A stretch of DNA of 64,000 bases. Origin: Spirochaetales bacterium. Its GTDB lineage: Bacteria > Spirochaetota > Spirochaetia > JABMQR01. Location: assembly GCA_018399255.1 (NCBI GenBank), contig JAGYPA010000008.1:1-64000 (forward strand). Direction: 5' to 3'. Below, piece by piece: positions 44,992 through 54,487 of the stretch; the first letter of the stretch is position 1, and each line of letters begins with the position of its first letter. Below the pieces are notes generated by a model. The model had not been told where the DNA came from and did no database searches. It was given only the letters and a program-made list of their open reading frames with translations. Position numbers and translations under genes: made by a program.

Positions 44992-45976
44992 TCAGCGCTT
45001 AATGCGCAGACCGATCCCTTCGCAGCGGCAGTTCTGTAGGCAGCAACCGCCATCATGGTATCCTGCACGCCCACCCCGGTAGATCGTAGACTGTAATTCG
45101 TTCGGCGCCGGTCCTTCCCGGCCTGGTTTTCAGAATCAGCTCACCAGCTCTGTCACCGATGAATCGAAATGCGAGAACCCCGGCCCGAGTCCTCCGCGCA
45201 GTTCGCCGAGGCGGAAGCACTGCGACTTGAAATCGCAGGCGAGCAGATCCTGCCGAACCCAGAACCCGGGCAAGTTCCTGCTTATCCTCGGCATCAAGCC
45301 TTCCCATGGAGGTGATATGGAGTCCCGGATGGAGCCACTGGTTTGAGATAGCCCTGACGGGCTGGGAGTGGTGGTTACCACAATGTTGCTTCCCGTACAA
45401 CTTTTTCGCAGTTCTCGACCCATTCAACGATTACCCCAGTCGGGCTTCCATTTCGGCTGCATACGCTTTTCCCGTTCCGGAGGATCGAGACTGAACATGT
45501 GAGGATTTTTTGAACGGGCGCACGAGATAGAGCGCTTTCATCTGGCGGCCTGCACCCGCAGCCGACAACCCCTACCGTTTCAACATCCTCAAGGGGCGGT
45601 ACTTAGCGCAATTGCCCCGCAGCAGCGGTCCGCACCTGAGTCAGATACCCGTTATCCAGCAGCACCCCCTGTAGAAAGCCGGTCTCGGCACTGATAACAA
45701 GCATCTGCCGCTCTGGGAAGGCAGTCCCCTATCAGGATTCTGGTAAATCCGGAAGCTATTTTTACGGCCATGCTCGGCAGGCCTTTGATAAAGGCACTCT
45801 TGATGTCCACTTCACCGTTCAGCCCGGAACCGGCAGCATCATGATCGGGGAACTGCGGCATTGCCCCGGCTAAGCTCGGTAAACTCTCTTCGATCCGGGC
45901 TATAACCCCCAGATCAAGTTTCATCATCCTCTTCGTCTATTCTCGCTGAAAGAATGATAATATCATCGAGCTCCAT
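44992..45976 (-). pseudogene. Ornithine cyclodeaminase-like (EutC-like) pseudogene
   Basis: It starts MELDDIIILSARIDEE after GAGGAG (ATG at 45976). Later pieces in other frames are KLDLGVIARIEESL, GEVDIKSAFIKGLPSMAVKI, YLTQVRTAAAG, HITSMGRLDAEDKQELA and DTMMAVAAYRTA, matching the order of an ornithine cyclodeaminase/mu-crystallin protein of about 330 residues. Many indels break it. The upstream neighbour is a EutB-like lyase, and EutB-EutC gene pairs act in hydroxyectoine breakdown, which is why I compare it with EutC. No product of this kind can now be made. Confidence 0.78.
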
Positions 45977-45997
45977 TTCGTTTCTCCTCTTCTGCAA

Positions 45998-47008
45998 TTA
46001 CTCAGGTACCGCTGTACGTCCAATATTGTGTCCGGTTACCGGCATGGCGACCTGCTTCCCCGCCACATCCGCCTTGCCCGCCAGCACGGCGCCAAGGGCT
46101 GCAGCTGAAGCACCCTCGATAATCAGACCATGGTTGACGAAGGCAAAATAGACCGCCTGTTTCAGGTCATCTTCGGTTACCAGCACGTGGTCATCAACAA
46201 AATCCCGCACCAGCGGCAGGGTATACCGGTTATGCTTGCCGATTCCTCCCAGCAGGGAATCCGCGAGGGTGTCGGACTCTTCCAGTTCCACCGGATGTCC
46301 GGCCTCAAGGCTCTTCAGCATAACCGGTGAATTTTCTATAGAAATCCCGATTACCCGGATATTCGGATTGATGTTTCTAGCGGCTATCGCCATTCCCGCC
46401 AGCAGTCCGCCTCCGGAGAGCGGAACCAGAAGCACGTCGGTGCCGGGTGCCTGCTCGAAGATTTCCAGGGCAATCGTTCCCTGACCGGCTATCACATAGG
46501 GATCATCAAAGGGGACAACGGGAACATAGCCATGCTCTTCCATCAGCTTAAAATAGCGTTCTTCAGCGGCATCCTGGGAATCTCCCCATATTTCCGTCTC
46601 GGCGCCAAGAGCCCGGATTGCTGCCGCCCGGTATTCCGGCACCCGCTTTGACAGGCAAACAACAGCACGAACGCCCGCTTTTCCGGCCATATAGGAGACG
46701 GCTCTCCCATGATTACCGGTGGAAAAGGTAATGACCCCGCGTTTTTTTTCCTCTTCGGTTAGGGAGAATATGCGGTTAGCCGCTCCCCTTACCTTGAATG
46801 ATCCCGTCGGCTGGAGCATCTCGAGCTTCATCAGGATCGATGCGGCTCCCGAGATATCAGCTGCCTGCGCTGAACTGATCAGCGGTGTTCTCATGACATA
46901 CGGCTGTATCCGTTTGGCCGCGGCCCGGACATCCTGCAGGCCGGGCATACGTAACCTGCCGCCTGCCTCTGACTGTGAACCAGCAGATGAGTTCTTGGGC
47001 GAATTCAT
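45998..47008 (-). CDS. eutB: Threonine dehydratase-like PLP enzyme (EutB-like)
   Basis: Fold-type II PLP lyase, 336 residues from the ATG at 47008. The cofactor lysine is in LQPTGSFKVRGAANRI (Lys72), followed by VITFSTGNHGRAVSYMAG and the phosphate-binding loop VPLSGGGLLAGMA. By itself it could be a serine/threonine ammonia-lyase. In this setting (ectoine-hydrolase-like gene upstream, cyclodeaminase-like gene downstream) it matches EutB, which with EutC and EutA converts hydroxyectoine towards ectoine in proteobacteria. The start is uncertain, because only weak ribosome sites are present and 46948 is an alternative. Confidence 0.75.
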   Translation of the reverse strand: MNSPKNSSAGSQSEAGGRLRMPGLQDVRAAAKRIQPYVMRTPLISSAQAADISGAASILMKLEMLQPTGSFKVRGAANRIFSLTEEEKKRGVITFSTGNHGRAVSYMAGKAGVRAVVCLSKRVPEYRAAAIRALGAETEIWGDSQDAAEERYFKLMEEHGYVPVVPFDDPYVIAGQGTIALEIFEQAPGTDVLLVPLSGGGLLAGMAIAARNINPNIRVIGISIENSPVMLKSLEAGHPVELEESDTLADSLLGGIGKHNRYTLPLVRDFVDDHVLVTEDDLKQAVYFAFVNHGLIIEGASAAALGAVLAGKADVAGKQVAMPVTGHNIGRTAVPE

Positions 47009-47018
47009 AGGCCGGGTT

Positions 47019-48191
47019 CTACTTGACAAGATAGGTTTCCAGGGGAAAGTCATAAAAAAGCTCATAGCCGGTTTCTGTTATATAGATCGATGCATCAATT
47101 TCAAAACCAACATCCTCGTACCAGATTCCTGGAATCAGATGCAGCGCCATATTCGGCTCGAGCACCGTCAGATCACCGGGCCGAATGCTGATGGTATGCT
47201 CACCCCAGTCCGGCGGATAATTGACGCCGATGGAATAGCCGAGCCGCGACTCTTTGACAATCGTCGAGTGGCTGATCGCCTTACGCCAGGCTGCTTCCAC
47301 AGATTCTGCCGTTACCCCGGGTCGGATCATGGCCAGAGTCTCCCTCAGACCGTCGATTACCACTTTTGCCGTATCCTTCATCAGCTCAGGAGGCTCCTTT
47401 CCAAGAAACATGGTCCGCGCTATCGGAGCATGATAATGCTTGTATGCCCCGGCAAGTTCGAGAAGAACCGCCTCATCACGGACGAAAGGCTTGTCGGACC
47501 AGGTAAGATGAGGTGTTTTCGTCGCTTCACCGGCCATAATCAGGGGAACGATAGCAGGATAATCTCCGCCGAAGTTCACGGTTCCGGCATATTCCGCCCT
47601 GACAATTTCGGCAGCGGCATCACATTCCCGGACTCCCGGCCGGATAGTCCGGTAGGCGGTTTCCATCACCTTGACAGCAATCTCCCCCGCCCGTTTCATC
47701 ATTTCGATCTCTGCATCCGATTTGATAACGCGAACCCAGTTAACCAGGGCATTGGCATCCTTGAAACTGGCATTCGGGAGTCCCTTCTCCAGCTCTACAT
47801 ACGAACGATGGGTAAAATAGAACTGATCCATCTCGACCCCGATGCTCATCCTGTCCCACCCCTGCTGCCGGATAAAATCGGTAACAAAATTCATGGGATG
47901 CTTGACCAGAGAATGCACATAATCATCGGCATACTGGAGAATGTTTTCAGGCGCCAGGAAGGAGGTGATTTCAGCTCCATTGGCATCCATGCCGCGCCCG
48001 ATCCAGACCGGTTCATCTTGCGTAAGAGAAACGAGAACACACTGATGGACATAAAAACTCCATCCGTCGTACCCGGTAAGATAGTTCATATTGGCAGGAT
48101 GGCTGATGATCAGAAGGTCAATCCCTTTCTCCTGCATTAACTGTTTTGTCCTGACGACACGCTGCTGATACTCCTCTTTCTTGAAGACCAT
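47019..48191 (-). CDS. doeA: Ectoine hydrolase (M24 family, DoeA/EutD)
   Basis: Opens the ring of ectoine to N-acetyl-diaminobutyrate. It is an M24 (aminopeptidase P fold) protein of 390 residues. Segments close to what I know of DoeA/EutD: PANMNYLTGYDGWSFYVHQ, EPVWIGRGMDANGAE, VEMDQFYFTHRSY, FGGDYPAIVPLIMAGEATKT, PHLTWSDKP, and the C-terminal YPPDWGEHTISIRPGDLTVL with LHLIPGIW. Ordinary metallopeptidase metal ligands are partly replaced, as in this sub-family. The start at 48191 follows a strong AAGGAG. It is part of the minus-strand operon with the TRAP transporter and aminotransferase. Confidence 0.85.
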   Translation of the reverse strand: MVFKKEEYQQRVVRTKQLMQEKGIDLLIISHPANMNYLTGYDGWSFYVHQCVLVSLTQDEPVWIGRGMDANGAEITSFLAPENILQYADDYVHSLVKHPMNFVTDFIRQQGWDRMSIGVEMDQFYFTHRSYVELEKGLPNASFKDANALVNWVRVIKSDAEIEMMKRAGEIAVKVMETAYRTIRPGVRECDAAAEIVRAEYAGTVNFGGDYPAIVPLIMAGEATKTPHLTWSDKPFVRDEAVLLELAGAYKHYHAPIARTMFLGKEPPELMKDTAKVVIDGLRETLAMIRPGVTAESVEAAWRKAISHSTIVKESRLGYSIGVNYPPDWGEHTISIRPGDLTVLEPNMALHLIPGIWYEDVGFEIDASIYITETGYELFYDFPLETYLVK

Positions 48192-48268
48192 AACCTTCTC
48201 CTTGTACTGCAATACGGAATTATTTTACACATGACGGACTGTCGTTACGGCAGCCGGCGTTATCTGAG

Positions 48269-49006
48269 CTACATCTCCCCGGTGTATCGTTTCTTCACTA
48301 CCGCGGAGCAGACATAATCGATCATCGTGATGTAATCGAAAACCGGCAGGCCGACAGCATTATTCACCGCCCTGCCGTACGGGGGCAGGAGGCTGCACTC
48401 CAGCAGAATTGCCCCCAATTCGGGATACCGGTTCTTCAGGTGCAGGGCCCGTTCCACAACATCCCTTTCCACTATGGACGAGTCGAGGAACCCGTTTTCT
48501 TCAAACACCGCACTGACAAAATGGTCGCTGTCCTCGAGGCCGATCACGGCCGTGCGGTTCTGAAGATTCTTTGAGATGCCGATGCCATTGAAGACTTCTT
48601 TGGTGAGAGCGCCCGCATTGGCCGTAATGATCCCGATTTTGCGTTTTCTGCCGATTAGTGATGAGATAAACGGTATCTGCATCAGACTCGAAAGAAACAG
48701 CGGGATACCAAAGTGCTCGGAGAGCTCCCCCTGATAGGCTGCCAGAAACCCGCAGTCCCCGGTAACAGCCCGGACACCCGCCTGCTGCAGCTCAGTTACG
48801 GCTTCGGCAAGCAGCGGCAGCAGCTGCGGATCGTGAGCAAACAAGCGCTCCGGCGTCACTCCTTTTACCGGGCAGAACCGGACCGGATAGGTATAGGTCG
48901 TAGCATTGGCAGTATCGCCCGGAATAAACGGCGCGTAGTTTTCGATGAGCACAATACCTATTGCCTCGCCATAGCTTACCTGGCCCGGTTTTGCCGTGTA
49001 GACCAT
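48269..49006 (-). CDS. Asp/Glu racemase-family protein (EutA position)
   Basis: A 245-residue protein of the aspartate/glutamate/hydantoin racemase superfamily. The two catalytic cysteines are in AVTGDCGFLAAYQ and ILLECSLLPPY, each at the usual place in the two pseudo-symmetric domains. Other pieces: VRFCPVKGVTPERLFAHD and SSLIGRKRKIGIITANAG. It lies between the TRAP permease and the ectoine hydrolase, where eut operons carry EutA. EutA belongs to a related but different branch (maleate isomerase-like), so the role here (perhaps epimerising an intermediate) is inference. The start at 49006 follows GGAGCTGGAGG, 15 bases after the permease stop. Confidence 0.75.
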   Translation of the reverse strand: MVYTAKPGQVSYGEAIGIVLIENYAPFIPGDTANATTYTYPVRFCPVKGVTPERLFAHDPQLLPLLAEAVTELQQAGVRAVTGDCGFLAAYQGELSEHFGIPLFLSSLMQIPFISSLIGRKRKIGIITANAGALTKEVFNGIGISKNLQNRTAVIGLEDSDHFVSAVFEENGFLDSSIVERDVVERALHLKNRYPELGAILLECSLLPPYGRAVNNAVGLPVFDYITMIDYVCSAVVKKRYTGEM

Positions 49007-49020
49007 CCGCCTCCAGCTCC

Positions 49021-50298
49021 TTACAGGCCGGAGAGGGCCGGCAGAAATGTTGCAATCTGCGGAAAAATAATAATCAGCGCCGTTGCAAAAATCAGGATCA
49101 GGATGAAGGGCAGCGTATGGCTGATAACTTCCAGATAGGGGCGCCGGAATATAAGCTGAGCCGTAAAAATATCGCACCCGAACGGCGGTGTGGCAGATCC
49201 GATCGCTGACTGAAGGACAACCAGGGTTCCCAGCAGAATCGGGTCGATTCCCGTCGATCTTACATATGGGGCAAAGATGGGACTCAGGACATAGATCGCC
49301 ACAATGGGATCGACAAACATGCAGGCAATAAAATAGGCGACTACCACGACCATAATCAGCTGGAGCTGGGTCGGATCGGTCCCGATAATGCCCGGCATGA
49401 TCTGCTGGGGAAGCCGGAGAAAACTGATGAGCCACGAAAACACATTGCCCGCACCCACCAGTATGAATACCACTCCGGTGATAATTCCGGCATCCAGCAG
49501 TGATGAAACCAGTTTCTTCCAGGTCATGGTCCGGTAGATAACAATCTCAAGAAAGAGGGCATAGGCAACTGCGGCAGCGGCGGCTTCGGTAGGACTGAAG
49601 ATACCGGCATAAATTCCGCCGATAATTATCAGGGGAAACCCTAAAACCATGATCCCCTCTTTCAGGGCTTTCCATTGCTCACTGCGGGTCGCTTTCTTAA
49701 GAACACCGACATGCTTTATTTTCGAGTAAAAAAACGAGTATATGGAAAAGAGGACAAAGATCAGGACACCGGGCCCGATGCCGGCTATAAAGAGCTTGCC
49801 GACCGAGGTGCTGGTTACCACGCCGTAGACAATGAAGCCTATGCTTGGCGGAATAAGCAAGGCTATATCACTTGAATTGATGATCAGGCCCAGAGAAAAG
49901 GAGCTGGAATAGCCCGCCTTGAGCAGCATGGGACGCATCGTTCCGCCGATGGCGGCAACCGTAGCCTGTGTAGAGCCGGAAACTGCGCCGAACATGGTGC
50001 AGCTGGCGTTGGTAGTAATAGCCAGCCCCCCGGGAATGTGGCCCATAAAGGCCTTCACCATATTGATCAGCCGCTTGGCTGCTTCGCCGGAAGTCAGAAT
50101 ATTGGCACCCAGAATAAACATCGGCACACTTACCAGGGCCGGCGGGGTGAACCCGGTCAGAATCTGCTGAATTACCACATTGAGGTTCGGCAGATTCATT
50201 TCAACGCCAAAGTACATGAGAACCGGAGCGAGTATAACGACCATAAAGGGGAAACCGATCAGAAGCATCGCCACCATAGAAATCCACATCAGATTCAT
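49021..50298 (-). CDS. TRAP transporter large permease (DctM type)
   Basis: Main membrane subunit of a sodium-driven TRAP importer, 425 residues with about 12 hydrophobic segments. Family motifs: FPFMVVILAPVLMYFGVEMN, PMFILGANILTSGEAAKRLI, GAVSGSTQATVAAIGGTMRP and IGSATPPFGCDIFTAQ. It overlaps the small-permease gene by four bases. In this operon the substrate is most likely ectoine or hydroxyectoine, as for TeaABC/UehABC. Confidence 0.93.
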   Translation of the reverse strand: MNLMWISMVAMLLIGFPFMVVILAPVLMYFGVEMNLPNLNVVIQQILTGFTPPALVSVPMFILGANILTSGEAAKRLINMVKAFMGHIPGGLAITTNASCTMFGAVSGSTQATVAAIGGTMRPMLLKAGYSSSFSLGLIINSSDIALLIPPSIGFIVYGVVTSTSVGKLFIAGIGPGVLIFVLFSIYSFFYSKIKHVGVLKKATRSEQWKALKEGIMVLGFPLIIIGGIYAGIFSPTEAAAAAVAYALFLEIVIYRTMTWKKLVSSLLDAGIITGVVFILVGAGNVFSWLISFLRLPQQIMPGIIGTDPTQLQLIMVVVVAYFIACMFVDPIVAIYVLSPIFAPYVRSTGIDPILLGTLVVLQSAIGSATPPFGCDIFTAQLIFRRPYLEVISHTLPFILILIFATALIIIFPQIATFLPALSGL

Positions 50299-50921
50299 GA
50301 CTTAATCTCCTCTTCTTCAATTTCTTCCATAGTTTCGCGCGCCATCATAACCGCTTCCTCTTCATATTCACTCTGCTGCTCAGGGGACAGCCAGACCTCT
50401 TTTTCAGTAAAATTCTTAATTACCGTCCTGACATACTGGAAGCCGGCCATAAAAAACCCGATGGGTACGATGATGAGAAATATCCAGTAAGGAATTCTCA
50501 GAGACGGGGTTGTCTGTTCCATGGTTTTCACAAAGATCAGATAATTATAGGAGTGGTAGGCAAGAACAAACATGACAACTGCGCTGATTCCCGAGATCAG
50601 CATAACCATCACCTTTTCCAGTTTGACTGGTAAAGCTTCGAGAATGGCCCCCATGCGGATATGCCGGGCCTTTCTCGCAGCATAACTGACCCCGACAAAG
50701 GTTACAATCGTGATAAGCACCTCAGAAAGTTCTTCAGCATAGTAGATAGACCTGAAAAAGGTACGGGCGATGACATTTACCATAAGCAGCAGGGCCAGGG
50801 CCCCGGTTCCTGCAGAAAGAACGAATACCTCTACAGCATCTACCGCTCTTCCCAGCATTCCGCCGAATTTTTTTATTGCGGCCGTCGGTGCGGCTGCATC
50901 GGGCTCTTGTAGTTTGTTCAT
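50295..50921 (-). CDS. TRAP transporter small permease (DctQ type)
   Basis: Small membrane subunit, 208 residues with four predicted helices (ALALLLMVNVIARTFFRSIY, LITIVTFVGVSYAARKARHI, VMLISGISAVVMFVLAYHSY, WIFLIIVPIGFFMAGFQYV) and the conserved RKARHIRMGAILEALP. The C-terminus is strongly acidic (EEIEEEEIKS), which is unusual for DctQ. The start at 50921 follows AAGGGA; an upstream in-frame ATG would add 31 unrelated residues. Confidence 0.92.
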   Translation of the reverse strand: MNKLQEPDAAAPTAAIKKFGGMLGRAVDAVEVFVLSAGTGALALLLMVNVIARTFFRSIYYAEELSEVLITIVTFVGVSYAARKARHIRMGAILEALPVKLEKVMVMLISGISAVVMFVLAYHSYNYLIFVKTMEQTTPSLRIPYWIFLIIVPIGFFMAGFQYVRTVIKNFTEKEVWLSPEQQSEYEEEAVMMARETMEEIEEEEIKS

Positions 50922-51050
50922 AAACTCTTTCCCTTGAGGAAATATCAAAATGTAATTACTTTGATATTTCCTCCCTTCTGTTTTTTTTTGACGGGGATGG
51001 CGGACAGGAACCAATTCAGCCCTGCCCGCGTTTCCCCTGTACTATGAAAA

Positions 51051-52115
51051 TTACTTGGCAACAGCAGCTATGGCATTCTCTATGTCATTGAGCAGAGCCT
51101 CGAGCATCATTGCAGAGTCTTCGCCGCCCACTTCCGGGAATCTCGGATAGACATCTTTTTCCTGAATTGCACGGAGTTCGGCAATCTGCTCATCGGTAAA
51201 CTCGAGGAAGCTGACCTGCGGTCGTATTTGCTTGATCTTTTCCATGTCAGCTGCGTTTTTGGTCATAATCCATTCTGAGGACGGAATAACGGCGTCAGCC
51301 CAGAAATCCCGCATCAGCTGCTGGTCGGCTTCTGATAGGGAATCAAAAAACTGCATATTAGCGGTAGGAATGCCGAGAAACGGTTCAGCCCAAAGCTGTA
51401 CAAAATAATCGGCTACTTCATAGAAAGCCATACTCATGTTGGCAAACATGGGCTGGCTCTGGGCATCGATAAGCCCGGTCTGAAGCCCACTGTAAATCTC
51501 TCCATAGGAAAGGGATACGGTGTCAATTCCATAAGCCTGGTAGTCACGGACCAGCATCTGGGATCCCATGATTCTGGTCTTGAGCCCTTTCATATCTGCA
51601 AGGTTCTCAACTGGATACTTTGAGGTGAGCCACTGCCAGCCTTCAAACAATATGCCGAGGGGAACCAGACCGTTTTTGCGGAATTTCTCTTCGAGCATCA
51701 CCATGTAGTCACCATTCTTGACAACCCATTCAAGGACTTCCGGCAGATTTTCACGCGGCCATACGTAATGGAGAGCCAGGGCATTGGCCTGGGAAACAAA
51801 TGAGCTTATCCAGGCGTAGTCTGAGAATACAAACTCGACAACCCCAAGCTGAGCCAGTTCGTTGATGTCCCGAGTGTCTCCAATAGTTCCATAGGGATAC
51901 ACCTCGATTTCTATGCGGCCGTCGGTCTCATCCCTCATAAAGTCGGCAAAATTTTCTGCCCATACCGTCATGAAGTCGCCTTCGATCTCTTCTGAAGCGA
52001 GCTTTGCGTTGATAACTTTCGTATCTGCAGCTTCAGCATCTCCCTGTGCAAGCATTTGAGCCATGGGGAAAACCAGCATGGCAATCATAACCAGTGTAAA
52101 TAGTGTTTTTTTCAT
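51051..52115 (-). CDS. TRAP transporter substrate-binding protein (DctP type, UehA/TeaA-like)
   Basis: Periplasmic binding protein, 354 residues, with a signal peptide (MKKTLFTLVMIAMLVFPMAQ) cleaved after MLAQG or similar. Typical DctP pieces: DETDGRIEIEVYPYGTIGD, MKGLKTRIMGSQMLVRDYQA (with the ligand-binding arginine), GEIYSGLQTGLIDAQSQP. It has a strong ribosome site (AGGAGG). It is upstream of the two permeases, the usual TRAP order here. Ectoine as ligand is inferred from the operon; the binding pocket aromatic residues cannot be judged without a model. Confidence 0.93.
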   Translation of the reverse strand: MKKTLFTLVMIAMLVFPMAQMLAQGDAEAADTKVINAKLASEEIEGDFMTVWAENFADFMRDETDGRIEIEVYPYGTIGDTRDINELAQLGVVEFVFSDYAWISSFVSQANALALHYVWPRENLPEVLEWVVKNGDYMVMLEEKFRKNGLVPLGILFEGWQWLTSKYPVENLADMKGLKTRIMGSQMLVRDYQAYGIDTVSLSYGEIYSGLQTGLIDAQSQPMFANMSMAFYEVADYFVQLWAEPFLGIPTANMQFFDSLSEADQQLMRDFWADAVIPSSEWIMTKNAADMEKIKQIRPQVSFLEFTDEQIAELRAIQEKDVYPRFPEVGGEDSAMMLEALLNDIENAIAAVAK

Positions 52116-52245
52116 GTAATATCCTCCTGATAAAAAACTTCTTTTTCTAATTCCTGTAATCATTCTTTTGTCTCGTCGCGATCTTCTTACCTCCTTTTAT
52201 CAGATCGTTGGCGGCGCTGCAGCGTTCAACTTCCCATGCCCATGT

Positions 52246-53430
52246 TCATGCCTCAGCAGAAAAATATTGCAGCGCGCTTCGCAGAAGAAACTCCACCCCT
52301 GCAGGCAGCGTTTCTTCATCTATGGCAAACCGGGGATTATGATGCGGATAGGTGCTCCCGGCTGTTTCACTAGCTGTTCCCAGAAAGGTAAATACTGATG
52401 GAACCCGAGCGGCAAACGCAGCAAAATCCTCACAGGCCATAGTTGCATGCTCGGTTACCCGGCTGCTTCCCGCTGTCTCGGCGGCAGCCCGCCCGGCAAG
52501 TCGAACCATGGATGCGTCATTTACCACCGCATCATTTTCATGGTGCGAATCAACAGTGCAGCTGCAGCCATACGCTTTGCTGATACTGGCTGCCGTCTCG
52601 GTAAACCACCGCAGCGGATGATCGGGATCCTCAGGTGAGATGCTGTACAAATACCGGATTGTTCCTTCGAGCACTACCTCATCGGGAATAATATTGCTCT
52701 TCGAGCCGCCCTGAATCCTGCCGAACATGATGACGGTGGGCTTCATGGCGGAAATCCGACGAGTCTGCACCTGCTGAATCCCCTGAACCACTGCCGCTGC
52801 TGCAAGGACCGGATCTGCCGCACTTTCGGGATAGCCGGTATGCCCCCCCTGCCCGTGAATGGTAACGGTAAACACTTCCATGGACGAAGTGACTGCTCCG
52901 ACTTTTATGCCGAACGTTCCGCTTGGCAGCGGTGTCCAGATATGCATTCCCATAGCCGCATCGACTTTCGGGTTCTTGAGAACCCCCTCTTCTATCATCT
53001 TCTCGGCCCCGGCAATCTCCTCATTGGGCTGAAAAACAAATTTGATTTTTCCCTTGATTCTGTTCCGCATGCCCGTTAACAGCTTGGCGACAACCAGCAG
53101 CATGGCTAAATGGGCATCGTGCCCGCAGGCATGCATCACTCCCGGATTCCGTGATTTATAGGAGCAGGATTGCTCCTCAGTTATCGGCAAGGCATCCATG
53201 TCTGCCCTGAGCAGCAGAACCGGGCCGTCGGGATCCTGTCCTTCAAGTACCGCGACAACTCCTGTTCCCGCTGCCCGTCCGGTCTCGAGACCGATGCCCT
53301 GAAGATACTCCTCCACAACCTCGGCCGTCCGGAACTCCTGGAAGCCGAGCTCGGGATGCATGTGAAAATCTCTCCGAAGCGCTGTCAGCTCATCCTTGAA
53401 AGCCAGCACCGCCTGCCGCAGTCCGTCCAT
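52246..53430 (-). CDS. M20-family amidohydrolase / N-acyl-amino-acid deacylase
   Basis: Zinc deacylase of the hippurate/N-acetyl-diaminopimelate hydrolase branch, 394 residues. DFHMHPELGFQEFRTA, the metal-binding MHACGHDAHLAM (Cys102, His104), PNEEIAGAEKMIEEG (catalytic Glu), MGMHIWTPLP and the C-terminal TEHATMACEDFAAFA are all present. In known ectoine pathways N-acetyl-diaminobutyrate is deacetylated by DoeB, from another family (AstE/AspA-like). No DoeB is seen here, so this M20 enzyme probably does that step. It is nine bases downstream of the semialdehyde dehydrogenase gene. Confidence 0.88.
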   Translation of the reverse strand: MDGLRQAVLAFKDELTALRRDFHMHPELGFQEFRTAEVVEEYLQGIGLETGRAAGTGVVAVLEGQDPDGPVLLLRADMDALPITEEQSCSYKSRNPGVMHACGHDAHLAMLLVVAKLLTGMRNRIKGKIKFVFQPNEEIAGAEKMIEEGVLKNPKVDAAMGMHIWTPLPSGTFGIKVGAVTSSMEVFTVTIHGQGGHTGYPESAADPVLAAAAVVQGIQQVQTRRISAMKPTVIMFGRIQGGSKSNIIPDEVVLEGTIRYLYSISPEDPDHPLRWFTETAASISKAYGCSCTVDSHHENDAVVNDASMVRLAGRAAAETAGSSRVTEHATMACEDFAAFAARVPSVFTFLGTASETAGSTYPHHNPRFAIDEETLPAGVEFLLRSALQYFSAEA

Positions 53431-53439
53431 ACCCGCCGC

Positions 53440-54459
53440 CTATACCAGTTTTCGTTCGATCAGGGTTTCTGCGATCTGAACCGCATTCAGTGCGGCTCCC
53501 TTCCGTATATTGTTAGACACTATCCACATGTTGATGCCGTTTTCGATAGTCGAGTCTTCCCGGATTCTTCCGACCATGGTCAGGTCTTCATCGTTGCTCA
53601 TAAGCGGTGTCGGATAGGATTCGGTTTGGGGATCATCGATAACCTTGAGACCGGGAGCGTCTGTGAGCAGCTGTCGTACTTCAGCAGAAGTCAGCTTTTT
53701 TTCCGTTTCGATGTTGACCGTTTCAGAATGGCCGTACCAGACGGGAACCCGTACACAGGTGGCACTTACTTTTATAGCCGGATCGAGCATTTTATGGGTT
53801 TCGTGAACCATTTTATACTCCTCCTTGGTGTATCCTCCCTCCTGGAATACATCGATATGGGGTATGCAGTTAAAGGCTATCTGCTGCTTATAGGCCAGCG
53901 GCTTTTCAATTGCGCCAGCGCTGAGATACTGCTCAGATTCCTGTTTGAGGGCATCGATAGCTTTCTTTCCGGATCCGGAAACTGCCTGATAGGTCGATAC
54001 CACGATCCGCTTAATTCTGGCCGCTGTGTGAATCGGCTTCAGGGCTACCAGCATCTGCGTTGTCGAGCAGTTCGGGTTGGCGATGATTCCCTTGTGCCAG
54101 TCAAGATCCGCAGGGTTCACCTCCGGTATTACCAGCGGGCAGTCCGGATCCATCCGCCAATGAGAGCTGTTGTCAACTACGATAGCGCCTTCTTCCACCG
54201 CGAGCGGAGCAAGCTTAGCGCTGGCATCCCCCCCTGCTGAAAAGATTGCGATATCGATCCCGGTAAAAGCACCGGCTTTTGCTTCTCTCGCGGTCCACTC
54301 CTTCCCCTGGAAGACCACTTTCTTTCCGGCCTGGGATGCTATATCGAGGGGAACCAGCTCCTTTACCGGAAAATTACGACGTTCCAGGGTGGCTATCATT
54401 TCTGTTCCGACCACCCCGAGAGCTCCCACTACCGCAACGACATACGTTTTTTTCTCCAT
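53440..54459 (-). CDS. asd: Aspartate-semialdehyde dehydrogenase
   Basis: Interconverts aspartate semialdehyde and aspartyl phosphate with NADP. It has 339 residues. The cofactor motif is VGALGVVGTEMIATLERRNF, the catalytic cysteine is in IIANPNCSTTQM (Cys131), and the substrate region is STYQAVSGSGKKAI, with His in VPVWYGHSETVNIE. The start at 54459 follows GGAGGATCAGGTT, which an earlier ATG at 54474 would consume. Ectoine operons usually carry DoeC, an aldehyde dehydrogenase that oxidises the semialdehyde to aspartate. Here a biosynthetic-type Asd takes that position, suggesting either reversed flux or a link to lysine and threonine synthesis. Confidence 0.93.
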   Translation of the reverse strand: MEKKTYVVAVVGALGVVGTEMIATLERRNFPVKELVPLDIASQAGKKVVFQGKEWTAREAKAGAFTGIDIAIFSAGGDASAKLAPLAVEEGAIVVDNSSHWRMDPDCPLVIPEVNPADLDWHKGIIANPNCSTTQMLVALKPIHTAARIKRIVVSTYQAVSGSGKKAIDALKQESEQYLSAGAIEKPLAYKQQIAFNCIPHIDVFQEGGYTKEEYKMVHETHKMLDPAIKVSATCVRVPVWYGHSETVNIETEKKLTSAEVRQLLTDAPGLKVIDDPQTESYPTPLMSNDEDLTMVGRIREDSTIENGINMWIVSNNIRKGAALNAVQIAETLIERKLV

Positions 54460-54487
54460 AACCTGATCCTCCATAAACCGATTCTCC

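Noticed and set aside
46719-48140. A 473-codon plus-strand open frame
   Set aside because: Antisense to the ectoine hydrolase and EutB-like genes; no motif and no ribosome site.
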